Part shown: positions 32,314-43,700 of the stretch, piece by piece
How positions within the stretch are numbered: the first letter of the stretch is position 1
How the letters are laid out: the number at the start of each line of letters is the position of its first letter
NCBI RefSeq assembly: GCF_001411555.2
Contig: NC_049912.1
Location: 18,584,341-18,648,340 of the forward strand
Length of the DNA: 64,000 bases
Source of the DNA: Juglans regia
Lineage: Eukaryota > Streptophyta > Magnoliopsida > Fagales > Juglandaceae
Reading direction: 5' to 3'
Notes under the pieces: generated by a model
The model's database searches: none
Told to the model about the DNA's origin: nothing
The model's input: the letters and a program-made list of their open reading frames with translations, nothing else
Translations under genes and position numbers: made by a program

Positions 32314-35300
32314 TCAGTGCCTTCTCTGCTTTGTGTACTTCCGTGACTGCCGGCCCTTTCTCTTCCATTTATCATTTCCAGCTGGCCGATTCTTTTTTTC
32401 TATCTCTTGAACCTTGCGTTTCCTGCAAACAGTTCCAGCAGGAACAAAAGAGCAGAGCACAGACAAGCCAAAATTAAATCTTTATTTAATAAGATAATCA
32501 GGCCATCCAAAAAAGATTAAACAAATACAAACAAGGATCGTAGTCCAAACCACGTGCTCTTCTTACATAAGGTCATAGAAAAAACATCCTCCAAAATATT
32601 CAAAATAAATTTGGTTAGGCAAAATACAGCAATCAAAATGTGTAAGCCACATAATATTGAACTCTTATCTTAGCTTGCTTTTAATGGGTGAATCATGACC
32701 AAGTTTGTCGGGTATAATTTCAAGTACAAAGCATAAATAACAAGATCACATTTCTGGTCTCCCCCCTTTTTTGAAAACAAAAAATCTAATACTAAATTCT
32801 CTCACACTTTTATAGTGTCATATATGCCAGAACCATGTTTCAAATTATAGGTGTTTTCTTCACAATTTGTCTGCCCAAAGATTTTATTTTTATTGTGTTG
32901 GTCTGTCTGAAGACAACGAAAGTGAAACCCAAATGCTTTTATATAACAAAATAGCTTCTAGATTATTCCCTTTGCCGATGAGCTGAAACTCATTGTAATC
33001 ACCTGCTCTTTCAAGACAAGAAACATATTTTCATGAAAGAAAACATCATGCATCATTGTACAGATTAATATCTAAACTTTAATCAACATATAGCTTATTG
33101 CAATGTGGTTTGGGAACCACACACAAAACAAAGTTGCATATCTCACCTGTACTTAGCAAGGGTATGATCAGACAGTAACTCATCTGCAATCGTTGCCTTC
33201 CTCTGCTTCTTCGTTAATCTACCTGTAAAGAAGTCTGATGCTGACTCGACCACAGTGCCCAACTGATTGCAAAAATCCAAGAATTCTAAGAACAAGCCAA
33301 GCAAACCCAAAAGAATGATACCCACACAGTCGCACCAACATGGCTAGCATTAGTCCAGAAATCACAAATAGACTTGCCTGAAAATACTTGGGCAGCGTTT
33401 TCGACTTTGAATCACCCTTCTTGTAGTGCCTCTTTGGATCAATGGCACTTCTCAACTGTAATAATCAACACGCTCATAAATTCCAAAGTCAAGGAATAAC
33501 TTTCTTTGTGAAAATATATGGATACATGAATGTTACAGAATCTTATAGCTCCTAGCAAGTGGATGAACCATCAAAGTCAATTAGGGACTGCCCCTATTAT
33601 CTTGATAAGCCCACAAACCACTGCATGCATATGCACACCACACAATAAGTTCTTAATTAATTAATAACTTATCCACATATGTATAATTATTTATCTTTTA
33701 TGATAAACTGGACATGTAAAATAACTTTACCTCTATGAAGTTCAGCCATAATTAAAAAGCAAATAGAAATTGATGGAATATCAGATTGATTCAACTCCAA
33801 AGAACTGCCAAAATGAATTTGGTTTAGTCTTATTCTGGAACACTGCTTATGATGGGAGATTACAGGCACAAGGGTGCATACTAATGTGCCTGCATACTAA
33901 ATAACTTCTTATGATAAGAGAACACTCATTTTGATCAAAGAAAGCACAATGAAGAGAATCAACCAATATTTTTTTTTTACTGGCACCGGGTGTCCGGGAA
34001 CAGCATCCCGACTAATTCCGGAGGTGCACATGCCCTCAGCAAGGAGTTTCCCGCAAGTGATCAAACAATCAATATTTTCAGAAGGAAACTTTATATATTC
34101 CAGATAGAGCAGCACATACAACGATTCCAGGTTTATTTAAATTATAACCACATCACTTCAACGATTAAGAATATAAGTTTGATACTTCTCTATGTCAATG
34201 CCATTTTCCATGAAAGTTGGGCAGCTGTATATGCCTTGCATCAATATCTCTGGAAAATAATATTGACAGTGCGGGGTAAATTTATCACCCAAGAGGTTGT
34301 GTGCAAGGTCACAAATACATATGTAGGTAAGCAAGTGCATCCATATCATTTTGTTTAAAAAAAAAAAGTGCATATCAGAGTCGGTGGTAGCTGAAGTAAA
34401 GTCATTACTATACCAATTTGAGTTCTATATATGTGGTAGAAATATTAATCAAGTTTCAGTTTCAGTTGATTATTTATTTATTCAGGGTTAAGACGACATT
34501 TACATTCGACACATAGGAAGCAGAAATTTAATAATGCTAAATATGAATGCAGCCAATCAATAAAGCATTTATCAGAGAACTTTTTTTGGATATGTGCATA
34601 TATGAGAGATCATTAAATGAAGTATTCAAACTTCTACAAAATCTTTCTACTGCATTTTCCAATTTATCTGAAGAGTGAAGTGAACTACCTCGTAAAGAAA
34701 GATTACATCTAATAACACAGAATGCTATAATGGCCTAAATTTACAAAAACCCAGGCATTATTTAAATAATTTCCCTACTTCCACTGCTGCATGACCATGA
34801 CCCAATTTGCATAACAATACCATATTCCTAAGGCACACAAGGTTGAAACGATGAGCAAGCAAGTCACAGCGATGCAAACCCCCCAAGTGTTAAAGAATAA
34901 TCTGGCAAAAGTTACAAGTGCCACAAAATCTACATCTACAAAAATAAAGTCAACAAACCTTTAGTAACCGCAGATCCTTTTCAATCTCCGGGGTAATGGT
35001 CTGAGCGGGCATCTCATACCTATGTTCATTTTACAACAAACCCAAAAAAAAAAAAAAAGAGAACAGAATTCAATTATGGTTGAGCTCTATTTGGTTGCTG
35101 AGATTTAATACGAGGAAAATAATACTTCTAAAAGAATCTTGATAGTTGAGTACCAAAAAAACAATTCCTCCACTCCTAAAATTATTCAAGTCAGTTGAGA
35201 CAGAAACTCAATAGCTTAAAACCATAAGCAAAGAATTTCGCACAATTTCAATATTTCCTTTCCTCCATTTTCCCAGCAACCAATCATATCAAATGATAAG

Positions 35301-35577
35301 AAAAACAAAAGGCTATAATATATAATCTCATTGACACATTGGCATACCAACTCTTGCTGGTAGTATCTTTGAGTTGCTTTCTCATCAAGTTGTTTAACTT
35401 TCTTGGGTCATTTGGAGGGACAAAAAGTCCATCAACAAGCTCGGATGGTGGTCTCCAAAGAGCACTCACTTCAGTTTGGTTTTGGGATTTGCTCACAGAC
35501 CCATTATGGGTTCCTGCCGACAAAGTTGGCAACTTCGGTTCCCATGATAGCCCAATCACTGGTTTGCTCTCAGGCAT
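32314..35577 (-). CDS. FCF2: rRNA-processing protein FCF2 (five coding exons)
   Basis: Nucleolar factor of the Fcf2 family, required in yeast for early pre-rRNA cleavages that release 18S rRNA. Coding exons on the minus strand are 35577-35348, 35019-34959, 33455-33378, 33262-33147 and 32422-32314; lengths 230, 61, 78, 116 and 109 keep frame and give 197 residues. The protein starts MPESKPVIGLSWEPKLP. Conserved Fcf2 pieces follow: LVDGLFVPPNDPRKLNNLM, QTITPEIEKDL, DPKRHYKKGDSKSKTLPKYF, VESASDFFTGRLTKKQRK and ADELLSD, with a strongly basic C-terminus (KWKRKGRQSRK). All splice sites are GT-AG except intron 3, which is GC-AG. An acceptor directly before the ATG (CTAG, then AATG) implies a non-coding first exon upstream. 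Length and order match plant homologues as I recall them. Confidence 0.93.
33971..34061 (-). mobile_element. 5'-truncated SINE in FCF2 intron 2
   Basis: About 90 bp matching the low-coordinate (3') end of the SINE at 41809-42040: after a T run, GGCACCGGGTGTCCGGGAAC, then AGGAGTTTCCCGCAAGTG. Flanks CAATATT on the left and AATCAATATT on the right may be a duplication. The promoter half is absent. Confidence 0.7.
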
Positions 35578-36263
35578 TCTAGGTTTGGAAAAAGCAAAGG
35601 AAAAAAATTATTCAAAATCAACGGCTCAGATATCAAACATCAACACGCATATATAATACAAGCAAAATAAATAAAAATCAGGAGCCCCAATCAATTATTA
35701 CTCTCCTTTTGTTTGTTAAGATATATCTATTCTATATTAAAAGTGTGAATGTAAAAAGCAATAGTGTTTTTTCGTCTTCCTCTTTCTGAATCTCGGCAAC
35801 CTCGTGGGTATGCTTTGTTCTTTTCTCTCTCAATCAAACATATATGAATTTGTGCAGTATGATTAGATAGATCATACGCATGTGAGTCAGAGAAAACAAA
35901 ACCCAAAGACAATCTGTAAGATCTTTCAATTTCTACAACTTCAGTAAAAAAAAATAATACACATTATACATGAAATCAAACCAAATCCATTCAAAATCTG
36001 TAATACACGTCTACATTTACAAAATAAAATCTGCTCAGACGATTCCAAATGATACAAACCAAACCAAATCTGTAATGCATGTGTAGATCTTAACCAAAAA
36101 AAAAACAACAAAAACAAAATTCATTAGACGGTTCCACAAACAGGGTGGGTTTGATGCAAGTCTAGATCTAAGGAAAAAAAAAAAAATTGGCTCAGACGAT
36201 TCCACAAACAATCGGTGGGTATGCTTCTGTAATACATAATTTCTTGGAGGGTTGCAGTAATAC

Positions 36264-36522
36264 CTGATTTTCTGGATGAGATTTGGTCAGAGTGATGGAA
36301 AGAGAGAAGGAGAGGGACGCGGAACAGAGGAGTTGCGAGACGGAGAGAAACTGAGAGAGAAAGATTGTGGCGGCCGTTGTTGGTGGAACTTCGGCAAGAC
36401 GGCGACACGAGGAGAGAAGACACAGCCTTCTTCAGTAACGGATAGATAGAGGGAGAGACAGTGGGAGAGGATATGGAAGATGCAGTGTTAGAGGGGGCAG
36501 AGAGAGAGAGAGTGGAGTGCAC
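36264..36522 (-). promoter_or_regulatory. FCF2 non-coding first exon and promoter region
   Basis: A donor AAATCAG/GTATTA at 36264/36263 faces the acceptor just before the FCF2 ATG, so this is probably its 5' untranslated exon. The exon is rich in CT on the minus strand (GA on plus, 36300-36360 and 36496-36511). The serine-rich open frame here (starting MHSTLSLSAPS) looks like a transit peptide, but it is not in frame with FCF2 after splicing and is better taken as leader. A transposon begins at 36523. Confidence 0.55.
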
Positions 36523-36922
36523 TAGGGGTGTAACCGGTCCGGTTTTAGACCAAATTTAGGACCAAACCGGTATGTACCGGTTTTGCATTTTCAAAAACCG
36601 ATTACACGCCGGTTACCCCCCTAAACCGATACTTCCGGTTTTACCGGTTCCGGTCCGGTTTTCCGGTTTTAATCATCTACCATAAAAAAAAATCTGCCAT
36701 AAAAAAAACTGCTCCCATGTAAAAAATCTGCTGCCATAAAAAATGTGCTATAAAAAAATCTGTTATAACAAAAAAACTGCCATAGAAAAATCTACTATAA
36801 AAATATAAAATCTGATATTAAAAAAAAAAAACTTTAACAACAAAATAAACCCTAAATCAGAAGCTCATTAAAGTTTTTACAATATGCAGTTATGCACATA
36901 TTGATGCCAGTTCATAAAAAAT

Positions 36923-37302
36923 ACCAATGTTTTGAATACCGTACCGGATGGCGTACTGGTCAAGGCACTGGAACGAAATATTTCGATGCCAGTACCATTT
37001 CGTGTGCCGTTTCGGGATAGTCGATATATAAATAAATTATATATATAAGTTATATTCTAAAATAATAGTCTATATATGAATAAATTATATATAAATACAT
37101 ATATATATAAATTATAAATAGTCTAGTCTGAATTGAGAGTCAAAAAATGAGATTGTAGTTTGAAAAATGAAAAAAAAAAAATTAAAGGCCGAAATATCGG
37201 CCGGTACAGGCCAAAATACAAGCCGGTACCGGCCGTTATTTAGGCCGATATGAAATATATATAGTACCAGTGGCCGGTACGGTACAATATTCACAACACT
37301 GA
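36923..37302. mobile_element. Nested small element with GAATACCGTACC ends
   Basis: The left end TGTTTTGAATACCGTACC pairs with the reverse complement of the right end (TGTTGTGAATATTGTACC). The interior has repeated GGCCGGTAC and TTTCGGGATA motifs. A partial copy lies at 47606-47710. Confidence 0.6.
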
Positions 37303-37963
37303 AAAATACACAGAAAAATAAATAAATAAATAAATAAAAAAGAAACCAACAACAACAACCAAAACTGACTTTTTTATAAGTGTTCAATGGACACAAAATA
37401 AATTGATATAAAGAAATCTCAAGTACATGAACTGTAACGACAAGCCAAAAGGACAAAGTACCCTGCCTCTCGTTACATAGCACAAGAGAAAAAGCTTCTA
37501 GGTTCCTTATATCAATACACAGAATAAAGATTAATAGAGAAAGAAAAATCATCAATGCAATAGCTGAAAATTCAAATAGAGAATACACACAATGCAAGAA
37601 AGATCATAAAGAATACACAAAAAAAGAATACACTTAGAATACACACAAAGAAATTCAAATAAAGAATACACACAATGCAATAAAACATTGTAATGATTCA
37701 AGACAACACAGAACACACAAGAAACGAAACCAGTAGAATCACTGATTGATGGGGAGCTATACAAAAAAACTACAAATATAAACCCTAATCAGATTTCGAA
37801 ATCTGTAAAAAAACCCAAAATCTCGAATCTGTAGATTCGATAAAAAAAAAAACCCTAAATGAAATGAATCAATTAGAAATGAATTGAAACATTGCAATGA
37901 TTCATGAAGTGAATGTAAGATTTTGAAAATTAAAAAGCATATATATGTTCACATACCGATTAC

Positions 37964-38200
37964 CTCGCCGAGAGAGGGGAAAACAATATCTGTGATTCTG
38001 TAGCCTCGGGAACAACTGGAAGCGGAGGAGAACAGAAGGGACCAACAGTGTCAACGGCGAGGGGCTGTTGACGGCGTGAGAGAGGGGGCTGAGCGTGAGA
38101 GGCGGCTGCGGCGACTCAGGGACTCGAGAGGCAGAGCAGAGATGGTCGAGCGGGGAGAGAGAGGTGGGGGGGGGGGGGACCGGGATATATATAACACAAT
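37964..38200 (-). promoter_or_regulatory. Promoter and leader-exon-like segment inside the hAT-like element
   Basis: Read on the minus strand: a box AAACGGCGTCGTTT (38202-38215), a TATA run (about 38184-38194), a C run, then a CT-rich exon-like stretch with no ATG ending at GGCGAG/GTAATC (37964/37963), a good splice donor. An intron-like T-rich region with TGTGTATTCT repeats follows (37560-37700). It may be a captured gene 5' end. The overlapping open frames here have no recognised product. Confidence 0.4.
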
Positions 38201-38215
38201 TAAACGACGCCGTTT

Positions 38216-39310
38216 GGCCTTTGGTACTAAAATTTAGTCTATATGCATTATGCGTAATATATATAATATATACTGATATTAATATATAGTATACTATATT
38301 ATATATTATAATACTAACCATATATTATACTATTATAGTGATACTATCATAATAATACTATATACTATACTAATACTATATATAGTTATATATATTTTGT
38401 TATAGTGATTTAACCTATTAAAAAAAATTATAGTGATTTAGTATAACTATATTAGTATAACTATAACTATAGTTTATATTAAACTATTAGTATTAGTTAT
38501 AGCTATATAATATATTAGACTATATAATAGTATTAATATTAGACTATTTGTATAACTATATATTAGTATTAGTTTTAGTAATTTAGTATAACTATATTAG
38601 TATAAGTATAACTATAGTCTATATTAGATTATTAGTATTAGTTAGACTATATAATAGTATTAATATTATACTATTAGTATAGCGATATAATATAAGTATA
38701 ATTATAGTCTATATTAGACTATAAGTATAACTATGGCTATAGTGAGTTTGTTAATTGTTATATTAGTATTTGTTAATTGTTATAGTGAGTTTAATTTATT
38801 ATAACTATATTATTGATAGTATTATCGTGATAGTATTAGTATAGTAATTTATTATAGTGATAGTATTAGTATAGTAATTTAGTATTAGTAATTAGTATTA
38901 ACTAATTACTATATCATTATTTTATATGTTATTATTTAGTATAGTGATTATTTAGCTATATATAGTATATCAGTATAATTAGTTATATATTAGTATAGCT
39001 ATAAATAAAATGTTATTAATAATTTAAATATATATTTTATGTTTAAAGCATATGATAAATTAAATTTTCATATTTAAGATTAAACTTTTATTTTATAAAT
39101 TATAGTAACATCATTTTATAAATAATTATATTAATAACATATGATCAATCAAATTACAAATGTTCATATTTAAGATTAACATTTTATGTTATAATTTATA
39201 AATTATAATATGAAATTATTTCATATATAATTATATATTATATATAAAACTTATATATAAAAAATATTTTGTATAATATTAATTTTGTATAAAACTTATA
39301 TATATAATTT
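38216..39310. repeat. Low-complexity TA-rich tract
   Basis: About 1.1 kb made of irregular permutations of TATTAGTATAACTATA, with no constant period and no coding potential. Confidence 0.8.
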
Positions 39311-39467
39311 TTATTTATTTATTTATTTCTCAACCTGGCCGGTCCGGTCTTGGAAACCATGGAACCGGAACCGAACCGGATCCAGCCGGTTTTACGATTA
39401 CAAGAATCGATCCCAGATCAAATTGGTCTGGACCGATCCAGTTTTTCGATTTAAATTTACACCCCTA

Positions 39468-40767
39468 AAATGCACCGATTTAATTTTAGGGTTCACGTCT
39501 GAAAGTTAAAACAAGAAAAATTTGGTATTTATGTGAAGGGGAAAAGGGCTATGTTGGTTAGTTCTTATTTTAGGTTGAGAAATGTTGGTAAGGTAGAATG
39601 GTCTTTAGCTAAATATTTTTAATTTGTTATTGTTTTATTAAGTAGAATAATGGGTGGGCTGGTAAGTACAGCTCATTTTGTAGTGTTTTCTTAGGAAAAA
39701 TTTTAAAAAGAAGTTTTATGTTCTGCACACCACTTAAAAATATATAATTTTATCATTTTACCCTCATATATTTATGTGTAGCACAACTCTTTTTCAATCC
39801 AAAGTGTCTCTTTTATTTGTAGAGAGAGTCATATGCTTCATTAACTGACTTCAACGAAAAACACCAGTTTTATTTTTTTTTCTTTTCAATTATATTAAGA
39901 ACTAATTCTATTTTCTAGAGTTTTGATGTAGCCTAAATTGAACACAGTTTATATTCTAAGTTATTTTATTTTATATATTTCCATGATTGAGTATTTATTC
40001 CTTATTCTTAATGCTTGCAATTTTCTAGCTAACTATTGTTTTTATTATTGAATCACAATGAGACTAAGAGGTGATTTGAGATTAAATACCATTAGTTTAG
40101 CAAAAGCAGAGATGCCCACGACTAGGGTGATTTTTAAGAAAAATCTAAAAAACTATGAGTCTCAAATTAGTTAAATTCACAAGGAGATATGGAGTTTTTA
40201 GTTGCAGATATTTTTGATATTATTCGAGAGAAAATATTAAATAGTTAAGAGATTTTTATCAACTTGGAATAATTGAGATTCTATAATAAAGAAGAATAAA
40301 TTGTATGAGATTTGATAGGTGAAGTCAAATGCTCTAGATCTATTTTTATTATTTTTAAAATCTAAATTTTAATATTCTTTTCTTCAATTTAATAAATCAT
40401 TTTTCAAATTTTGATTTTTCAAATAGTAATTAATTTAATCAATTCTAATCCTCAATAATATAATTATTTCCTATGGGTTCAATATCTGTTTTCTTTAAAA
40501 TATTTTACTACTTATTACGATTATGTGCATTTACAGATATATTTTTATTCGAACAATGCACCTAGTGAAGTATACACAAGGAAGGAAAAAAAAATAGAGG
40601 AACGGAAAGACAGATAATACGCAACTGCCAATTTATTAGGCTTGAAAATTGACAGTAATCCGTCTCTTTTACATCCAAACATTTGCCCTCGTTTTATTAT
40701 TTTATATTTCCATGAGTTATCATGAAACTGCAATGTATTGTTGACTTTTTAGAGCTGCAGCTTAGGT
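39468..40767. other. Intergenic region between the FCF2-side transposon and the PDK 3' end
   Basis: AT-rich with no gene recognised. The last several hundred bases should contain the PDK 3' untranslated region and polyadenylation signals, which I did not resolve. Confidence 0.4.
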
Positions 40768-43700
40768 TCATGACAATGGTTCTTGCGAATCTCCCAAGCG
40801 AGAGAGATGGAGATATGCATCAGTCCCTGCATGCACATTGCAGATCTACAGATGAGTCAAAAGTCATGGGTGGATAAAATGAAAGGAAAAAGAACACAAG
40901 ACAACAAACATTCCGATAGAAACTATTTATTTATTTTTATGTCAGGATCCTCTCCAAGACAGGGCCTTTCGGACCCATCCCTGCAGAATAAACTCCGGTC
41001 CTGTGCACCACACCCTCGAAAGTTTTCCTACACGGAATTAGTTAAATTGCTAACTTTTCACCAAGAGGTGTGGCCTCAAAGGATTGCTTGCACCTATGAG
41101 GAAGAAACTAATTCCTTGGGCATGCAAAACTGATGATTAAATTGCAGTTGAGGTGCCAAAGCATATCATAATGTGCACATATAATGCAGCACTTTACTTT
41201 TTTGGTTCTGTCCATCAGCTTGTCAACACCCAGAATGAGTTAGAAGATCTAAGGATAATATTGCCCAGGTGTTGTAATGTAAATTAAAAACACTGCTAAT
41301 TACAAAAACATGAAAGCACACAGACATCAAGTTCTTTGAATTGATAATCTCTTCTGATCTTATATATAATATATATGTTCTTGTGGCTCCTGGCATTCAT
41401 GACGAAATCCTGCAGGGATGGACCGAGTGAAATAACCATTGCCAAGCTCAAAATAGCGATATTTTAGATACAATAAATGACAAGGTTTTCTATTTCCAGC
41501 AATTACCGCTACAATTCCAAACTCACCTAGGCCGAATGGCTATCTTCCTTGGTTTTTAACTTATCGGTTTTTAACATATCAAAATCAATGATAAAAAGCA
41601 AAATATCTAACCTGATATAATTTCCAGATGAAACACAAACACAACTATATTGAAGTGCACCAAGCTAATTCAATATGGAAACGAGAATTAGCTCAAAATC
41701 TTCTATATATCTTTGATGTATCCACTAAACATTATAAACTGTGAGACTTTTGAATGTCAAGCCCGAAGTGCTAGTCCAATGGTGTAAACATTTGAGACAG
41801 TTAAGACTGTTTTTTTTATTGGCACCAGGTGTCCAAGAACAACATACCGACTAATCCCGGTGGTGCACAGGCCCTCGACAAGGAGTTTTCCGCAAATGCA
41901 CATCAGGTAATTCAATAAGAAAATCCCACAGTCCGATGGCCCCTAGAGATTGTTTGCACCCAAGGAGATTTGAACCTTAGACCTGAGGGGAGCATACCCC
42001 CAAGCCCAAGGCCATTACCACTTGAACCAACCCCTAGGTGTTTGAGACAGCTAAAACTTAAAGAGTATGAAATCATTCTGAATGATTAAAGTCTGTTTAC
42101 TTATAAAAAAATGATTAAAGTCTGGAGCCAAAAAAAAAAAAGCTCAAACTCACCATATCCTTCCATAGAGATAATTTGGAGATCTCCTCCAAAATACCGA
42201 GCATACAGGCGACTTATTGGAAGTCCATATCCATATCCAGCCATTGTCACTGCATTAGCAGTAACAAGATCTGAGTCCTCATCCATTGGGTTTTTTGCAG
42301 TGCTGTAAAGATATGTGAAAATTTTGGAGAGCCCACTTCTTGGTATGCCGCCTCCTTCATCCGATACCTATTATGCCAGTCAGAACAATTTATTGACCAT
42401 TTCTTCTGTCAAAAGAAACTAAATAAAAAAAATTACTAAAAGTGGCATGTAACATCAGGAAAAAGACAAAAAATAAAGGGTTACATACAAGACAATCCCT
42501 AGGTTTTCTCAATTATCTTTGTGCTCCTTACATTTCTAATTTTATCATTTTGCTCCCTGGCTTTTAAACTTCTATCAATTAGGTCCCTCCATTGGATGTC
42601 CTTTAGCTAATTTATCAGAAATACCATAGCCACCGGTCTACACATGGCATGCCATACGCTTAAAAAAGAATAAAATTTAACAACTAAAAAGAACGTTTAA
42701 AAAAAATCACATAAAAACCCTCCCCACCCAGTCCACCTAGGTGAGGCCTTGGTCTGCCTGCCCAAGCGCACGTTGGCCACCTAGGCAGTACCTAGGTTCA
42801 AGGAGAGGAATTGCCTCTTTTTTTATATATAGAATCATAGATATTTTCTGCTTTTCCAGTTTCTGAAGTTTTTAATTTTGGGGGATGTTTGGATGAAAAT
42901 GTTGGAAAGTTTTTTATGAATAGTGAAGAAATTGAAAAAGAAATGAAAGTTTTATAGGTTTTGTGTGTAAATGTGGGTCCCAATTTAAAAATATATAAAG
43001 AACGAACTTTTATAGTATTTTAATGTTATTTATTATTTAAATTAAGGTTAGTTTGTATTAAAATAATATATTTTAATATAGAGATGAAATATATTGAGAT
43101 GAGAAGTTTTATATGTTTGGGAGTAAGTTGAGGAAGTATTTGGAAAACTAAACTACTGTAGATGGTTTACTTCTGCATCCAAACATGGGCTAATGTTTCT
43201 TCGATTTTTGGTTTTATGGGTTTTTTTTTCAATTTTCAATTATTTTGTGCTTCTGTTTTTCATGTTTCTGTTTCCATAGGTTCTTATTTATTCATTTTGA
43301 AAAAATTGATTTTCTAAGTATCTTTTTTAGCCACGTGACTTGCCATATCAACATCTCCATTATAATAGTAAAACCAAAATCTGATAGAGGCACTCTGATA
43401 AATTGTAAAATCCAACTAGCAAAATGATAAAATTAAAAACCAAAGAAGAAAAAATATAACCATACAAAACCTAAGGACTGTTTTCGTATTTGACCCATTA
43501 AAAAATGGAAGGGTGGATTCAGAGGGGGGAAAAACTAACAAACAAAAAAAAAAATTAGTTTTAGTTTTTTGTGTGTGGGATGTTAAACAAAATAAATACC
43601 CTATCAATTTTGTAACAACTGAAGATTTCGCAAAAGTCATTTTTTGACAAGTGAAAAAAACATTCATGAAAACTAATTTCATAGCTATTGACGTCAACAA

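Larger units (their letters stand above)
36523..39467. mobile_element. hAT-like non-autonomous element, 2945 bp, upstream of FCF2
   Basis: Ends TAGGGGTGTAA and its complement, flanked by 8-bp sequences GAGTGCAC and AAATGCAC (6 of 8 equal), as expected of hAT elements. The subterminal parts are crowded with CCGGTTTT and GGTCCGGT motifs (36535-36670 and 39340-39420). The interior holds a nested GAATACCGTACC element, a promoter-like leader on the minus strand and about 1.1 kb of low-complexity TA-rich DNA (38215-39310). No transposase frame is visible. Confidence 0.65.

Noticed and set aside
36124..36522. Serine-rich frame as an organelle-targeted protein or an N-terminal extension of FCF2
   Set aside because: The donor at 36264 splices to an acceptor that puts it out of frame with FCF2, and the composition is typical of a CT-rich leader.
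37112..38321. Hydrophobic minus-strand frames as membrane proteins
   Set aside because: T-rich low-complexity DNA inside a transposon, with no conserved motif.
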